The notes beneath the pieces are model-generated. The model searched no databases and was not told where the DNA came from. It saw only the letters and a program-made list of their open reading frames with translations. Shown here piece after piece: positions 27,049 to 36,949 of a stretch of 64,000 nucleotides of DNA (the stretch's first letter is position 1; every line of letters begins with the position of its first letter). The position numbers and the translations under genes were made by a program. This DNA is from UBA2357 sp041916775 (lineage in GTDB: Bacteria; Pseudomonadota; Gammaproteobacteria; Burkholderiales; Rhodocyclaceae), in contig JAYRYZ010000006.1 of NCBI GenBank assembly GCA_041916775.1, positions 62,001 to 126,000 on the forward strand, given 5' to 3'.

Positions 27049-27199
27049 GTTTATGCCTGTCTTGAGGTTGTGCTTAGCATCTTATCGAACCATGGCGACG
27101 CTTCTTGAGCGGAATAGCGGCACTTTTCCGCACATTCCTGATGAAATCGTGAGCAGGCATCACGGACGCGCACTGCGGGTCGCACACGAGGCCCGCGAC

Positions 27200-27961
27200 T
27201 CACGCAAGCCTCAAAACCGCCTCCGCATTCCGCGTGGTCGCGCTGGCCACGACTTCGGTCGGCAGACCACGCAGATCGGCAAGTTGTTCCGCAAAGGCCG
27301 GAAGATCGGACGGCTCGGTGCGCGCCCCGTTGGCCCACGCAGGGGGAATGTCGGGTGCGTCGGTCTCGAGCACCATGGACGACAATGGCAAGGTGCTCGC
27401 CAAGCTGCGGATGCGCGTCGAGCCCGCGAAGGTCATCGCCCCGCCGAAGCCGAGCTTGAAGCCCATGCCGATCAGCACATCCGCCTGCTGGCGGCTACCG
27501 TTGAACGCATGCGCAATGCCGCCCGGCACCTCGATGCGCCGCAACAGGCGGATCACCGGCTCCACTGCGCGCCGTACGTGCAGGATCACCGGCAGCTCGA
27601 AACGGCGCGCGAGCCGGAGCTGGGCCTCGAAGTAGCGCTCTTGCAGCCCGGGATCGCGCACCGCAACGAATTGGTCGAGGCCGATCTCGCCGACCGCCAC
27701 AGCCCCGCCCCGCGCGAGTCGCACCTCCAACTCGGCAAGATCGTCGTCCGTCGCCCCACCGACGTAGAGTGGATGAATACCCAGCGCGTAGCGCACGTCG
27801 GCATGGTCGCGCGCCAGCGCCTCGACCCGGTCGAAGTTGGTGCGCTCCACCCCCGGAACGATGAAGCAGCCCACGCCGCGTTCGCGCGCACGCGCCATTG
27901 CGTCGGCGCGATCCGCGTCGAACTCGGCGGCGTCGAGGTGGATGTGGGTATCGATCAGCAT
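27200..27961 (-). CDS. TatD-family metal-dependent hydrolase
   Basis: 253 aa from ATG at 27961 (MLIDTHIHLDAAEF). The metal-binding HxH is in DTHIHLD, with GEIGLD, ILHVRRA, HAFNGS and LETDAPDIPP completing the TatD amidohydrolase-type site. Family members are DNases or exonucleases, some acting in oxidative-damage repair. An upstream in-frame ATG (27994) is less likely, since GGGGGA precedes the chosen one. Length is normal. Confidence 0.9.
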   Translation of the reverse strand: MLIDTHIHLDAAEFDADRADAMARARERGVGCFIVPGVERTNFDRVEALARDHADVRYALGIHPLYVGGATDDDLAELEVRLARGGAVAVGEIGLDQFVAVRDPGLQERYFEAQLRLARRFELPVILHVRRAVEPVIRLLRRIEVPGGIAHAFNGSRQQADVLIGMGFKLGFGGAMTFAGSTRIRSLASTLPLSSMVLETDAPDIPPAWANGARTEPSDLPAFAEQLADLRGLPTEVVASATTRNAEAVLRLA

Positions 27962-28016
27962 GACGGGTCCCCCGGCCGCCATGGCGACCGGCAAGGCGTC
28001 GGTATCGAGTTGAGGA

Positions 28017-28817
28017 TCAGCGCCCCTGCCAGGTCGGCTTGCGCTTGGCGATGAAGGCGTCGATGCCCTCCGCCGCGTCCTCGGACATCATGTTGCAGGC
28101 CATGGTCTCGGCGGCCATCTGGTACGCAGCATCCATGCCGGTTTCCAGCTGGCGGTAGAACATCTGCTTGCCCATGCGGATCGCGAGCGGCGACTTGGCA
28201 ACGATGGAGGCTGCGAGCCGTGCGACCTCGGCGTCGAGTTCATCGAGCGGCACCACCCGGTTCACCAGCCCGCGTGCGCGTGCCTCGTGCGCATCGATGA
28301 ATTCGCCGGTCACCAGCATCTCGAAGGCCTGCTTGCGCCCCATGTTGCGCGACAAGCCTACGCTGGGCGTGGCGCAGAAGAGGCCCACGTTGATGCCCGA
28401 CACCGCGAAGCGCGCGACATCCGCCGCCACTGCGAGATCGCACATCGACACCAACTGGCAGCCCGCTGCGGTGGCGATACCGTGGATGCGCGCGATCACC
28501 GGTTGCGGCAACTCGGTGAGCTTCATCATGAACTTGCCGCACAGGCGGAAGAGCGCCTGCTGGAAGGCAAGCTCGTGGTTGCCGCGCATCTCCTTCAGAT
28601 CGTGCCCGGCGCAGAAGGCCTTGCCCTCCCCCGCCAGCACCACCACCCGCACCGAAGCGTCGGCGGCGATCGCGTCCACCTCTGCGATCAGCGCCTCGAG
28701 CATCGCCACCGACAGCGAGTTGAACTGCCCTGGCCGGTTGAGGGTCAGCCAAGCGACGCCGTCCTGGTCGCGCCGCACCACGAGCGGTGCGTCCTCGGTG
28801 TTCATCACTGCGCTCAT
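28017..28817 (-). CDS. Enoyl-CoA hydratase/isomerase (crotonase) family protein
   Basis: 266 aa. The oxyanion-hole segments GKAFCAGHDLKEM and GIATAAGCQLVSMCDLAVAA place it in the crotonase fold, close to the ECHDC3-type branch. By eye, the position of the first catalytic Glu of classical hydratases is Gln (AGCQLV) and the second Glu region reads VSGINVGLFCATPSVG, so true hydratase activity is doubtful. AAGGAGGAG precedes the ATG. It lies 36 bases downstream of the acyl-CoA ligase gene, an apparent operon. Confidence 0.88.
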   Translation of the reverse strand: MSAVMNTEDAPLVVRRDQDGVAWLTLNRPGQFNSLSVAMLEALIAEVDAIAADASVRVVVLAGEGKAFCAGHDLKEMRGNHELAFQQALFRLCGKFMMKLTELPQPVIARIHGIATAAGCQLVSMCDLAVAADVARFAVSGINVGLFCATPSVGLSRNMGRKQAFEMLVTGEFIDAHEARARGLVNRVVPLDELDAEVARLAASIVAKSPLAIRMGKQMFYRQLETGMDAAYQMAAETMACNMMSEDAAEGIDAFIAKRKPTWQGR

Positions 28818-28853
28818 CGTCTCCTCCTTGATGTTGTCGTATGTGTCCGGTCT

Positions 28854-30506
28854 TCAGTCGATTGCCGCGGCGGACCGCGCCTGCTCGCGCAGGATGAACT
28901 TCTGGATCTTGCCGGTCGATGTCTTGGGAATGTCGGTGAAGATGATCTTCTTCGGCGTCTTGAACCCCGCCAGATGCTGGCGGCAGTGTGCGACGAGCTC
29001 CTCGGCGGTGACACTCGCACCGTCCTTGAGCTCGACATAGGCGCACGGCACCTCGCCCCACTTCTCGTCCGGCGCCGCCACCACCGCCGCGGCGATCACC
29101 GCCGGGTGCTTGTAGAGCGCGTCCTCGACCTCGATCGAGGAAATGTTCTCGCCGCCCGAGATGATGATGTCCTTGCTGCGGTCCTTGATCTTCACGTAGC
29201 CGTCGGGCTGCATCACCGCGAGGTCGCCGGTGTGATACCAGCCACCGCGGAAGGACTCCTCGGTGGCGGCAGGGTTCTTCAGGTAGCCCTTCATCACCAG
29301 GTTGCCGCGGAACATGATCTCGCCCATGGTCTCACCGTCCCAGGGCACCGGTGTCATCGTCACCGGGTCCATCACGTTGATGCCCTCCTGGGCGTGGTAG
29401 CGCACGCCCTGGCGACCATTCTTCGCGACCTGCTCGGCGAGCGGCAGCGCGGCCCATTCGTCGTGCTTGGCGCACACCGAGGCGGGGCCGTAGGTCTCGG
29501 TCAATCCGTACACATGGGTGATGTCGAAGCCGATCTTCGCCATCCCCTCGATCACCGCCGCGGGAGGCGGCGCCGCGGCAATGAGGCCGCACACCTTGTG
29601 GTCGATGCCCTCGCGCCAGGACTCGGGCGCGTTCGCGAGCATGGAATGCACGATCGGGGCGCCGCAGTAATGGGTGACCCTGTGCTCGCGGATCGCCTCG
29701 AAGATGAGACGCGGATCCACCCGTCGCAGGCACACGTTCACGCCCGCGTTCGCCGCCAGCGTCCACGGGAAGCACCAGCCGTTGCAATGGAACATCGGCA
29801 AGGTCCACAGGTACACCGCGTGCGGCGGCATGCCCCAGCTGACGATGTTGCTCATCGAATTGAGGTAGGCGCCGCGGTGGTGATACACCACGCCCTTGGG
29901 GTTGCCGGTGGTGCCGGAGGTGTAGTTCAGCGCGATCGCGTCCCACTCGTCGGCAGGCTGCTCGAGCACGAAATCGGGGTTGCCGGTGGCGAGCAGCGCT
30001 TCGAAATCCATGCGCCCGATGCGCTCGCCTGGGCCGGTGTATTCCGCGTCATCGACATCGATGACGATCATGTCAGGTCGGCCTGCAAGCTCGACCGCCT
30101 TCGCCACGACGCGCGAGTATTCGCGATCGGTGATCAGCACCTTGGCCTCGCCGTGGTTGAGGATGAAGGCGATCGCCTCGGGATCGAGACGGGTGTTGAT
30201 GGTATTGAGCACCCCGCCGGTGCCCGGCACGCCGAAGTGGCACTCGAACATTTCGGGCGTGTTGTTGAGCACCACCGCGACCGTATCGCCCTTGCCCACC
30301 CCGAGCTGACGCAGCGCCGAGGCGAGGCGGCGGCAGCGCGTGAAACTCTCCGACCAGGTCTGGCGGCGGCTACCGTGAATGACGGCGACACGATCCGGGT
30401 AAATGTAGGCGCTGCGCTCGATGAAGGTCAGCGGTGTCAAGGGCACGTAGTTGGCGGCGTTCTTGTCCAGACCGCTGTCGTAGATGGACGGCGATGCTTC
30501 GCTCAT
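28854..30506 (-). CDS. Acyl-CoA synthetase (AMP-forming)
   Basis: 550 aa ANL-superfamily ligase that activates a fatty or other carboxylic acid with ATP and CoA. Motifs: P-loop YTSGTTGNPKGV, YGLTETYGPASV, hinge GGENISSIEVED and the catalytic Lys region PKTSTGKIQKF near the C-terminus. It starts at ATG 30506 (MSEASPSIYD), preceded by GAGGG; an in-frame extension to 30698 lacks family similarity. The substrate is not readable; it resembles medium-chain and methylmercaptopropionate-CoA ligase groups. It pairs with the downstream crotonase. Confidence 0.93.
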   Translation of the reverse strand: MSEASPSIYDSGLDKNAANYVPLTPLTFIERSAYIYPDRVAVIHGSRRQTWSESFTRCRRLASALRQLGVGKGDTVAVVLNNTPEMFECHFGVPGTGGVLNTINTRLDPEAIAFILNHGEAKVLITDREYSRVVAKAVELAGRPDMIVIDVDDAEYTGPGERIGRMDFEALLATGNPDFVLEQPADEWDAIALNYTSGTTGNPKGVVYHHRGAYLNSMSNIVSWGMPPHAVYLWTLPMFHCNGWCFPWTLAANAGVNVCLRRVDPRLIFEAIREHRVTHYCGAPIVHSMLANAPESWREGIDHKVCGLIAAAPPPAAVIEGMAKIGFDITHVYGLTETYGPASVCAKHDEWAALPLAEQVAKNGRQGVRYHAQEGINVMDPVTMTPVPWDGETMGEIMFRGNLVMKGYLKNPAATEESFRGGWYHTGDLAVMQPDGYVKIKDRSKDIIISGGENISSIEVEDALYKHPAVIAAAVVAAPDEKWGEVPCAYVELKDGASVTAEELVAHCRQHLAGFKTPKKIIFTDIPKTSTGKIQKFILREQARSAAAID

Positions 30507-30634
30507 TGAGTTTTCCCTCGTCGTTGTCTTGTTGCATGTGGCGCCGCAGCGCGACGTTCGCATTGAAGTCAGACGCGCATCATCGCCAATGCGCATGGCC
30601 TGTGCAAGCGCGTCGGGCAGCAGCCGGCTTCTTT

Positions 30635-32137
30635 TCAGGCCGCCGCGGCGCGTGCGGGCTCGGTGCGTATCTTCAGCCCGTGCCCCACCGAAAGCCACTG
30701 ACGCTGCTCTTCCTCGAGCGCCGCCGCGGTGAGCGGCAGCTTCCTGAGCCAGCTTTCCTTTACCGCGAGCACGAAGCTCCGCCCATCGCGCGCGAGCGAA
30801 ACCGGTGGCACGCCGCGTCCGTCGCGCGCGCGATGAAAGAGCGCGGCGAGACGCAGGCAGGCGATGAGTTCCCAGTCGGGGCTGTCCGGTTCGATCGCAG
30901 CCACGCGCGCGAGCTTGCCGCGATGCGCCAGTACGATGCGTGACAGACGCGCCTGATCCATGCGCGAGAAGCCCGGCATGTCGGCATTGGCGATGATGTA
31001 GGCGCTGTGCTTGTGATAACTGGAGTGGGCCACCGAAACACCGATCTCGTGCAGCCGCGCGGCCCAGTCGAGGAAGCGGCGGTCCAGGCTGTCCTCCTCG
31101 GTCGTGCGCGGATCGATCGCCGCAAGGAGGTGGGTGGCCGTACCCGCCACCGCCTCGCTGTGGCGACGCTCCACCTGGTAACGCGCCATGAAGGCGGTCA
31201 CCGTCGCGTCGCGCAGGTCGTGATGGTGGTAGCGGCCGAGAAGGTCGTAGAGTACGCCGAGGCGCAAGGCACCTTCGGAGAACACCATGTGCTCCAGGCC
31301 GAACTCCTTGAACACCGCCGACATGATCGCGACCCCGCCGAGGATCACCGGCAGGCGGTCGCCACGCAATCCGGCAAGATCCAGGCGGTCGAGCGAGCCC
31401 GCGCGCAGCAGCAGCGCCTTGAACTGCTCGAGGCCCTCGCGCGTGATGCCGCTTTGCGACATGCCGTTCTGCTCCAGCACCTCGGCGATCGCCTTGGCCG
31501 AGCCGCTCGAGCCCACTGCTTCGTCCCAGCCGGTCGCGCGGTAGCTGTGCGAGATCGCCTGGATCTCCTTGCGTGCGGCCGTCTCGGCCTCCTTGAGCGC
31601 GCGCCGGTCGATCCGTCCGCCAGGGAAGAAATTGAGGCTGTAGCTGACACAGCCCATGTAGAGCGATTCGAGCTGCAGCGGCTGGAAGCTCTTGCCGATG
31701 ATGAACTCGGTGGAACCGCCACCGATATCCACCACCAACTGTTGCCGATGCGGATCCGGCAGCGTGTGCGCCACGCCGACGTAGATCAGCCGCGCCTCCT
31801 CCCGCCCGGCGATGATCTCGATCGGAAAACCGAGCGCCATCTCGGCCTGACGCAGGAACTCAGGCGCGTTCTTGGCAACACGCAGGGTGTTCGTCGCTAC
31901 CGCCCGCACCGAATCCGGGCTGAAGCCTGCGATACGCTCGTTGAAACGGCGCAGCGCGAGCAGACCGCGTTGCTGCGCCGCTTCGTCCAGCACCTTGTCG
32001 GACGAAAGCCCTGCGGCAAGCCGCACTGCATCCTTGAGGCCATCCAGCGGGTAGATCTGGTCATTGACGATGCGGCCGACCTGCAGCCTGAAGCTGTTCG
32101 AACCCAGGTCGATTGCTGCAATCAGTTCATGCTTCAT
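30635..32137 (-). CDS. ppx: Exopolyphosphatase
   Basis: 500 aa from ATG 32137 (MKHELIAAIDLGSNSFRLQV). The ASKHA phosphatase core has the phosphate loops AIDLGSNSF and VDIGGGSTEFIIG, and the C-terminal HD-like region has LHEIGVSVAHSSYHKHSAYI. Full-length Ppx, which trims inorganic polyphosphate; it may also act on pppGpp. It diverges from ppk1 across 239 bases in which I see no clear operator. Confidence 0.95.
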   Translation of the reverse strand: MKHELIAAIDLGSNSFRLQVGRIVNDQIYPLDGLKDAVRLAAGLSSDKVLDEAAQQRGLLALRRFNERIAGFSPDSVRAVATNTLRVAKNAPEFLRQAEMALGFPIEIIAGREEARLIYVGVAHTLPDPHRQQLVVDIGGGSTEFIIGKSFQPLQLESLYMGCVSYSLNFFPGGRIDRRALKEAETAARKEIQAISHSYRATGWDEAVGSSGSAKAIAEVLEQNGMSQSGITREGLEQFKALLLRAGSLDRLDLAGLRGDRLPVILGGVAIMSAVFKEFGLEHMVFSEGALRLGVLYDLLGRYHHHDLRDATVTAFMARYQVERRHSEAVAGTATHLLAAIDPRTTEEDSLDRRFLDWAARLHEIGVSVAHSSYHKHSAYIIANADMPGFSRMDQARLSRIVLAHRGKLARVAAIEPDSPDWELIACLRLAALFHRARDGRGVPPVSLARDGRSFVLAVKESWLRKLPLTAAALEEEQRQWLSVGHGLKIRTEPARAAAA

Positions 32138-32376
32138 GATCGGGCGCAGATGCGCGTGGCTGCGATGGGGGCGAATTCTACACCTGCCTGCCGCGCCGAA
32201 GCATTTGTGCGGGAATGTTTCGCCACGGCGCGGAAACCCGCGGTAACAGGCGCTGTAACACGCCGGGCGCGGGCTTGTGATGTAATCACGGTTTGCGCGA
32301 AGAAGAACAGCATGTACGCGCCACGTGACCGGCAAGCCAGCGCCGCACGTCCAGAGCCGCCCCGGAGACCCTAGCC

Positions 32377-34458
32377 GTGCCAGAAGAGATCAAGCCCCGC
32401 TTTCCCACCGAACACTTCCTCAACCGCGAGCTCTCGCTGCTGCAGTTCCAGCGCCGCGTGCTGGCGCAGGCGGCCGACCCGCGCGTGCCCCTGCTCGAGC
32501 GCCTGCGCTTCCTGTGCATCGTGTCGAGCAACCTCGACGAGTTCTTCGAGATCCGCGTCAGCGGCATCAAGGAGCAGATCCGCAGCGGTAGCCTCATCCG
32601 CGGCATGGACGGTCTCCTGCCGACCGAGCTGCTCGAGCGCGTCAGCGTGGATGTGCACGAGATCATCTCCGAACAGTACGACCTGCTGAACAAGGAGATC
32701 CTCCCCGCGCTCGAGAAGGAAGGCATCGTGTTCCTGCGCCGCTCGGCCTGGACCGACGCGCAGCGCGACTGGGTGCGCGGCTACTTCGAGCGCGAGGTCG
32801 CGCCGGTGCTGACGCCGGTGGGCTTGGACCCGGCTCATCCCTTCCCGCGCGTGCTCAACAAGAGCCTCAACTTCGCGGTCGAGCTGGAGGGCCGCGACGC
32901 CTTCGGTCGCGACTCGGGTGCCGCCATCGTCCAGGCGCCGCGTGCGCTGCCACGGGTGATCCGGCTGCCACGCGACCTGTGCGCGCACGAGTACGAGTTC
33001 GTGTTTCTGTCGGCGATCATGCACGCGCATGTCGACGAGCTCTTCTCGGGCATGAACGTGCTGGGGTGCTACCAGTTCCGCGTCACCCGCAACTCCGACA
33101 TGTTCGTCGACGAGGAAGAGGTGAAGGACCTGCGCGCCTCGCTCAAGGGCGAGCTCACCCAGCGCCACTTCGGCGACGCGGTGCGGCTGGAGGTCGCGGA
33201 CAACTGCTCGGAGGAGATGGAGTCTTTCCTTCTGCAGCATTTCCGCCTCAGCCGCAAGGATCTCTACCGCACACCGGGCATCGTGAACCTCGTGCGCCTG
33301 ATGCAGGTGCCCGACTGGGTCGCGCGGCCCGATCTGGTGTATCCGCCCTCGCTGCCGGGCATGCCCAAGGTGCTGGACAAGAAGCGCGACATCTTCTCGA
33401 CCATACGCCGCCAGGACATCCTGCTGCACCACCCCTTCCAGAGCTTCGCACCGGTGATCGAGCTGATCCGCTCCGCGGCGGACGACCCGCAGGTGCTCGC
33501 GATCAAGATGACGGTGTACCGCACCGGCACCGACTCGGTGCTGATGGAGCACCTTGCGCGCGCCGCGCAGAAGGGCAAGGAGGTCACCGTAGTGCTGGAA
33601 CTGATGGCGCGCTTTGACGAGGAGGCCAACATCACCTGGGCAAACCGGCTTGAAGAGGTCGGCGCGCATGTGGTGTATGGCGTGTTCGGCTACAAGACGC
33701 ACGCCAAGCTCCTGATGCTGGTGCGCCGCGAGGAAGACGGCCTTCGCCGCTACTGCCACCTCGGCACTGGCAACTACCACCCACGCACCACACGCCTCTA
33801 TACCGACTTCGGCCTCATCACCGCCAACCCGGAGATCGGCGCCGACGTCGCCGAGGTGTTCAAGCAGCTTACCGGCCTGGGCAAGGCCACCACCTTGAAA
33901 CACCTGTGGCAGGCCCCGTTCGCGCTGCAGGCCAATGTGGTCGCCGCGATCAACGCCGAGGCCGAGCATGCGCGCGCCGGGCGCAAGGCCCGCATCATCG
34001 CGAAGATGAACGCGCTCCTGGAGCCCGAAACGATCGAGGCGCTGTATGCCGCCTCGCAGGCGGGCGTGGAGATCGACCTCATCATCCGCGGCCCGTGCGC
34101 GCTGCGCCCCGGGGTTGCGGGGCTGTCCGAGAACATCCGCGTACGCTCGATCATCGGCCGCTTCCTCGAGCACCACCGCATCATGTACTTCCATGCGGAT
34201 GGCGCGGCGGATGTGTATCTGTCCAGCGCGGACTGGATGGACCGCAACTTCTTCCGCCGCATCGAGGTCGCCTTCCCGGTGCTCGACCCACGGCTCAAGC
34301 GGCGGGTGATCCGTGAGGGCCTGCGCGCCTATCTCGCGGACAATGCGCAGGCGTGGGAGATGCTGCCCGACGGACGCTACCGTCGCAAGATGCTGCGCGG
34401 CGGCACGCGTCGCAGCGCGCAGGGCATGCTCCAGCAGGACCTCGCCGGCCGCACCTGA
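32377..34458 (+). CDS. ppk1: Polyphosphate kinase 1
   Basis: 693 aa, GTG start with GGAG 9 bases upstream. N-terminal domain NRELSLLQFQRRVLAQA and SNLDEFFEIRV, head domain, and C-terminal PLD-like domains with the autophosphorylated-His region YKTHAKLLMLV and CHLGTGNYHPRTTRLYTDFG. It makes polyphosphate from ATP. It is divergent from ppx and convergent with relA; a second, unrelated polyphosphate kinase (ppk2) lies at 42650. Confidence 0.96.
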   Translation: MPEEIKPRFPTEHFLNRELSLLQFQRRVLAQAADPRVPLLERLRFLCIVSSNLDEFFEIRVSGIKEQIRSGSLIRGMDGLLPTELLERVSVDVHEIISEQYDLLNKEILPALEKEGIVFLRRSAWTDAQRDWVRGYFEREVAPVLTPVGLDPAHPFPRVLNKSLNFAVELEGRDAFGRDSGAAIVQAPRALPRVIRLPRDLCAHEYEFVFLSAIMHAHVDELFSGMNVLGCYQFRVTRNSDMFVDEEEVKDLRASLKGELTQRHFGDAVRLEVADNCSEEMESFLLQHFRLSRKDLYRTPGIVNLVRLMQVPDWVARPDLVYPPSLPGMPKVLDKKRDIFSTIRRQDILLHHPFQSFAPVIELIRSAADDPQVLAIKMTVYRTGTDSVLMEHLARAAQKGKEVTVVLELMARFDEEANITWANRLEEVGAHVVYGVFGYKTHAKLLMLVRREEDGLRRYCHLGTGNYHPRTTRLYTDFGLITANPEIGADVAEVFKQLTGLGKATTLKHLWQAPFALQANVVAAINAEAEHARAGRKARIIAKMNALLEPETIEALYAASQAGVEIDLIIRGPCALRPGVAGLSENIRVRSIIGRFLEHHRIMYFHADGAADVYLSSADWMDRNFFRRIEVAFPVLDPRLKRRVIREGLRAYLADNAQAWEMLPDGRYRRKMLRGGTRRSAQGMLQQDLAGRT

Positions 34459-34479
34459 ATCCTCTCCGGAGGATACTCG

Positions 34480-34514
34480 TTCGCGCAGGCCGCTTCACCG
34501 CTGGCCTGCGCGAA
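34480..34514. terminator. Long perfect hairpin between ppk1 and relA
   Basis: TTCGCGCAGGCC (34480-34491) and GGCCTGCGCGAA (34503-34514) form a perfect 12-bp stem with an 11-base loop between the two converging genes. A smaller palindrome (ATCCTC/GAGGAT) precedes it near 34460-34473. No T-tract follows, but the position fits a shared terminator. Confidence 0.6.
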
Positions 34515-34530
34515 GTACTCGCCGCGTATC

Positions 34531-36732
34531 TCAGCGGCGGCGCACCTCGACGACGTCGCGCACCTCGCGCAGCATTGTCACCGCCTTCTGGACCTGGTTC
34601 ACGCCCCCCACTTCCATGGTGAAGCGCATGCGCGCCTTGCCCTTCTTGGTGAGGGTGTTCACCGCGATCACGTTGAGCTTCTCGCGCGAAAGCACCTCGG
34701 AGATGTCGCGTAGCAGCCCCTGCCGGTCGATCGCGAGCACCTCGACATCCACCGGGAAGAGCGACTTCGGGTTGTCGCGGATGTCGGCGTTCCATTCCGC
34801 ATCCACCACCCGCTCGGGGTGATCGGCCACCAGGCGCTGGAAGTCGGGGCAATCCACCCGATGCACCGAAACGCCCCGGCCACGCGTGACGAAGCCCTGG
34901 ATCGCATCCGGCGGCGCGGGCTTGCAGCAGCGCGAAAGCGATGTCAGCAACTTGCCCACGCCGACGATCAACACCTTGCCGCCGGTGTCTCCGGTGCGGC
35001 TGCGCCCGACGACGACCTCCGGCGCGGCCTCGGCTGCGTCCTCCGCCGCCGGCTCGCGCAGCGCCATCTGCACCGCACGCGGGCCGACCTCGCCACGCCC
35101 GGCGGCGACGAACATCGCGTCCGCCGACTTGAAGCCGAGCTTGTCGGCGAGACCGTCGATGTTCGCCTGCGGATGCCCTTCGCGCTGCATCTCGCGGGTG
35201 ACGAAGGCGCGCCCGCGTGCGATCAGGTCCTCTTCATCCAGCTGGCTGAAGTACTGCTTGATCTTGTTGCGCGCGCGGCTGGTGGTGACGTAGCTCTGGC
35301 TGGGGTTGAGCCAGTCGCGCGAGGGCCCGCCCTCCTTCGCGACGCTGATCTCCACCGTCTGGCCGTTCTCCAGCGGCGTGTTCAGCGTCACGAGGTGACC
35401 ATCCACCTTCGCGCCGCGGCAGTGATGGCCGAGGTCGGTGTGGAGCCGGTAGGCGAAGTCGATCGGCGTCGCGCCGCGTGGCAGATCGATCACCTGCCCC
35501 TGCGGCGTGAGCACGTAGATGGTGTCGTCGAGTGCCGCACGGCGGAACTGCTCCACCCACTCGGCCGAATCCGCAACCTCGTCGCGCCACGACAGCAGGC
35601 TGCGCAGCAACGCGATCTTCTCGTCGTAGTCGCCGCCATGGCCGCTGCCTTCCTTGTAGCGCCAGTGCGCCGCAACGCCGAGCTCGGCGTGCCGGTGCAT
35701 GTCGTGGGTGCGGATCTGCACCTCCAGCGCGCGCCCGTCCGAGGCGCGCACCGCGGTGTGCAGCGACTGATAGTTGTTGCCCTTGGGCCGGATGATGTAG
35801 TCGTCGTACTCCTTGGCGATGGGCTGCCACAGTCGGTTGACGATATCCAGCACCGTGTAGCAATCCGGCACCTTGTCCACCAGCACGCGCACCGCGCGGA
35901 TGTCGTAGACTTCCGAGAAATCCAGGCCCTTCGAGCGCATCTTGTTGAAGATGCTGAAGATGTGCTTGGGCCGCCCATACACATCGGCCTTGATGCCGGC
36001 CGCGGCGATCTCGTTGGAGAGCCGCTCGATCGCCTGCTGGATGAACTCCTCGCGCTCGGAGCGGCGCTCGTCGAGCATCTTGGCGATGCGCTTGTAGGTC
36101 TGCGGCTCGAGGAAACGGAAGGAGAGGTCCTCCAGCTCCCACTTCAGCTGCCACACGCCCAGGCGGTTGGCGAGCGGCGCATAGATGTCGAGGCTCTCGC
36201 GCGCGATCTCCTCGCGCGCGCCGGAAGGCTCGTCGGTGAGAAAGCGCAGCGTCTGCACCCTGGAGGCCAGACGCAGCAGCACCACGCGGATGTCCTGCAC
36301 CATGCCAAGCAGCATCTTGCGCAGCACTTCGGTCTGCGCGCGGATCTCCGGCGCGCTCGCGTGCGCGGTACGGCGGGTGAGCAAGCGCAACCCGTTCAGG
36401 CGGCGCAGGCCGGCCACGAGCTCCGGCACCGCGGGCGGGAAGTTCTGCGCGAGGAACTCGGCAGCATCCTCCTGGTACTCGCACACCGAGAACATCAGCG
36501 CCGCAACACGCGTCTCCGCGTCCAGCTTCAGCGCGGCTGCGATCAGCGCCATCCCCAGCGAGTGGGTGAGCGCCGATTCGCCGGTGCCCAGGACATGGCC
36601 CTCGTAGGCCTCCTCGGCATAATCGAGCGCAGATTGGACCAGACGCTGCTCCTCGGGGTTGAGCCCTTCGGAGATCAGCGCGACGGGAGGGGGCGCTCCA
36701 TTGCTGGAGATCGCATGCGTGACGGAGACCAT
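34531..36732 (-). CDS. relA: (p)ppGpp synthetase RelA
   Basis: 733 aa from ATG 36732. The N-terminal hydrolase region is degenerate: the metal-binding HD dyad is replaced (ALMFSVCEYQED). The synthetase domain has YDIRAVRVLV and the EXDD signature of monofunctional RelA (KEYDDYIIRPKGNNYQSLHT). TGS (IYVLTPQGQVIDLPRGATPIDFAY), helical/zinc-finger (SRCCKPAPPDAI) and ACT domains follow. It makes (p)ppGpp on stalled ribosomes. In-frame codons upstream of 36732 give no homology. Confidence 0.95.
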   Translation of the reverse strand: MVSVTHAISSNGAPPPVALISEGLNPEEQRLVQSALDYAEEAYEGHVLGTGESALTHSLGMALIAAALKLDAETRVAALMFSVCEYQEDAAEFLAQNFPPAVPELVAGLRRLNGLRLLTRRTAHASAPEIRAQTEVLRKMLLGMVQDIRVVLLRLASRVQTLRFLTDEPSGAREEIARESLDIYAPLANRLGVWQLKWELEDLSFRFLEPQTYKRIAKMLDERRSEREEFIQQAIERLSNEIAAAGIKADVYGRPKHIFSIFNKMRSKGLDFSEVYDIRAVRVLVDKVPDCYTVLDIVNRLWQPIAKEYDDYIIRPKGNNYQSLHTAVRASDGRALEVQIRTHDMHRHAELGVAAHWRYKEGSGHGGDYDEKIALLRSLLSWRDEVADSAEWVEQFRRAALDDTIYVLTPQGQVIDLPRGATPIDFAYRLHTDLGHHCRGAKVDGHLVTLNTPLENGQTVEISVAKEGGPSRDWLNPSQSYVTTSRARNKIKQYFSQLDEEDLIARGRAFVTREMQREGHPQANIDGLADKLGFKSADAMFVAAGRGEVGPRAVQMALREPAAEDAAEAAPEVVVGRSRTGDTGGKVLIVGVGKLLTSLSRCCKPAPPDAIQGFVTRGRGVSVHRVDCPDFQRLVADHPERVVDAEWNADIRDNPKSLFPVDVEVLAIDRQGLLRDISEVLSREKLNVIAVNTLTKKGKARMRFTMEVGGVNQVQKAVTMLREVRDVVEVRRR

Positions 36733-36949
36733 GCGCGGATTATCCCACAAGCCCCCCAGCCCTGGCATTGCCCGACGCGCGTGGCAATGCCACCGAAGCC
36801 GCGCCCCGGGGGCGATCGGGCATGATCGCCGATACCCGGGTGCTGGCACGCGCAACCCGGGTGGCATGCTGCGCTACCGTGGTGCAGGCCGACCTTCATG
36901 CTGTTATTCTCCCGCTCGGCAATGTGCGGATTGAGCAGGAATCCAACAA

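Noticed and set aside
28287..36825. Long antisense frames over the acyl-CoA ligase, ppk1 and relA genes
   Set aside because: Same GC-driven effect; no ribosome sites or recognisable families, and the opposite strand is fully explained.
36820..36870. Repeated ACCCGGGT elements upstream of the DUF2157 gene
   Set aside because: Too short and too likely in GC-rich DNA to call a regulatory site.
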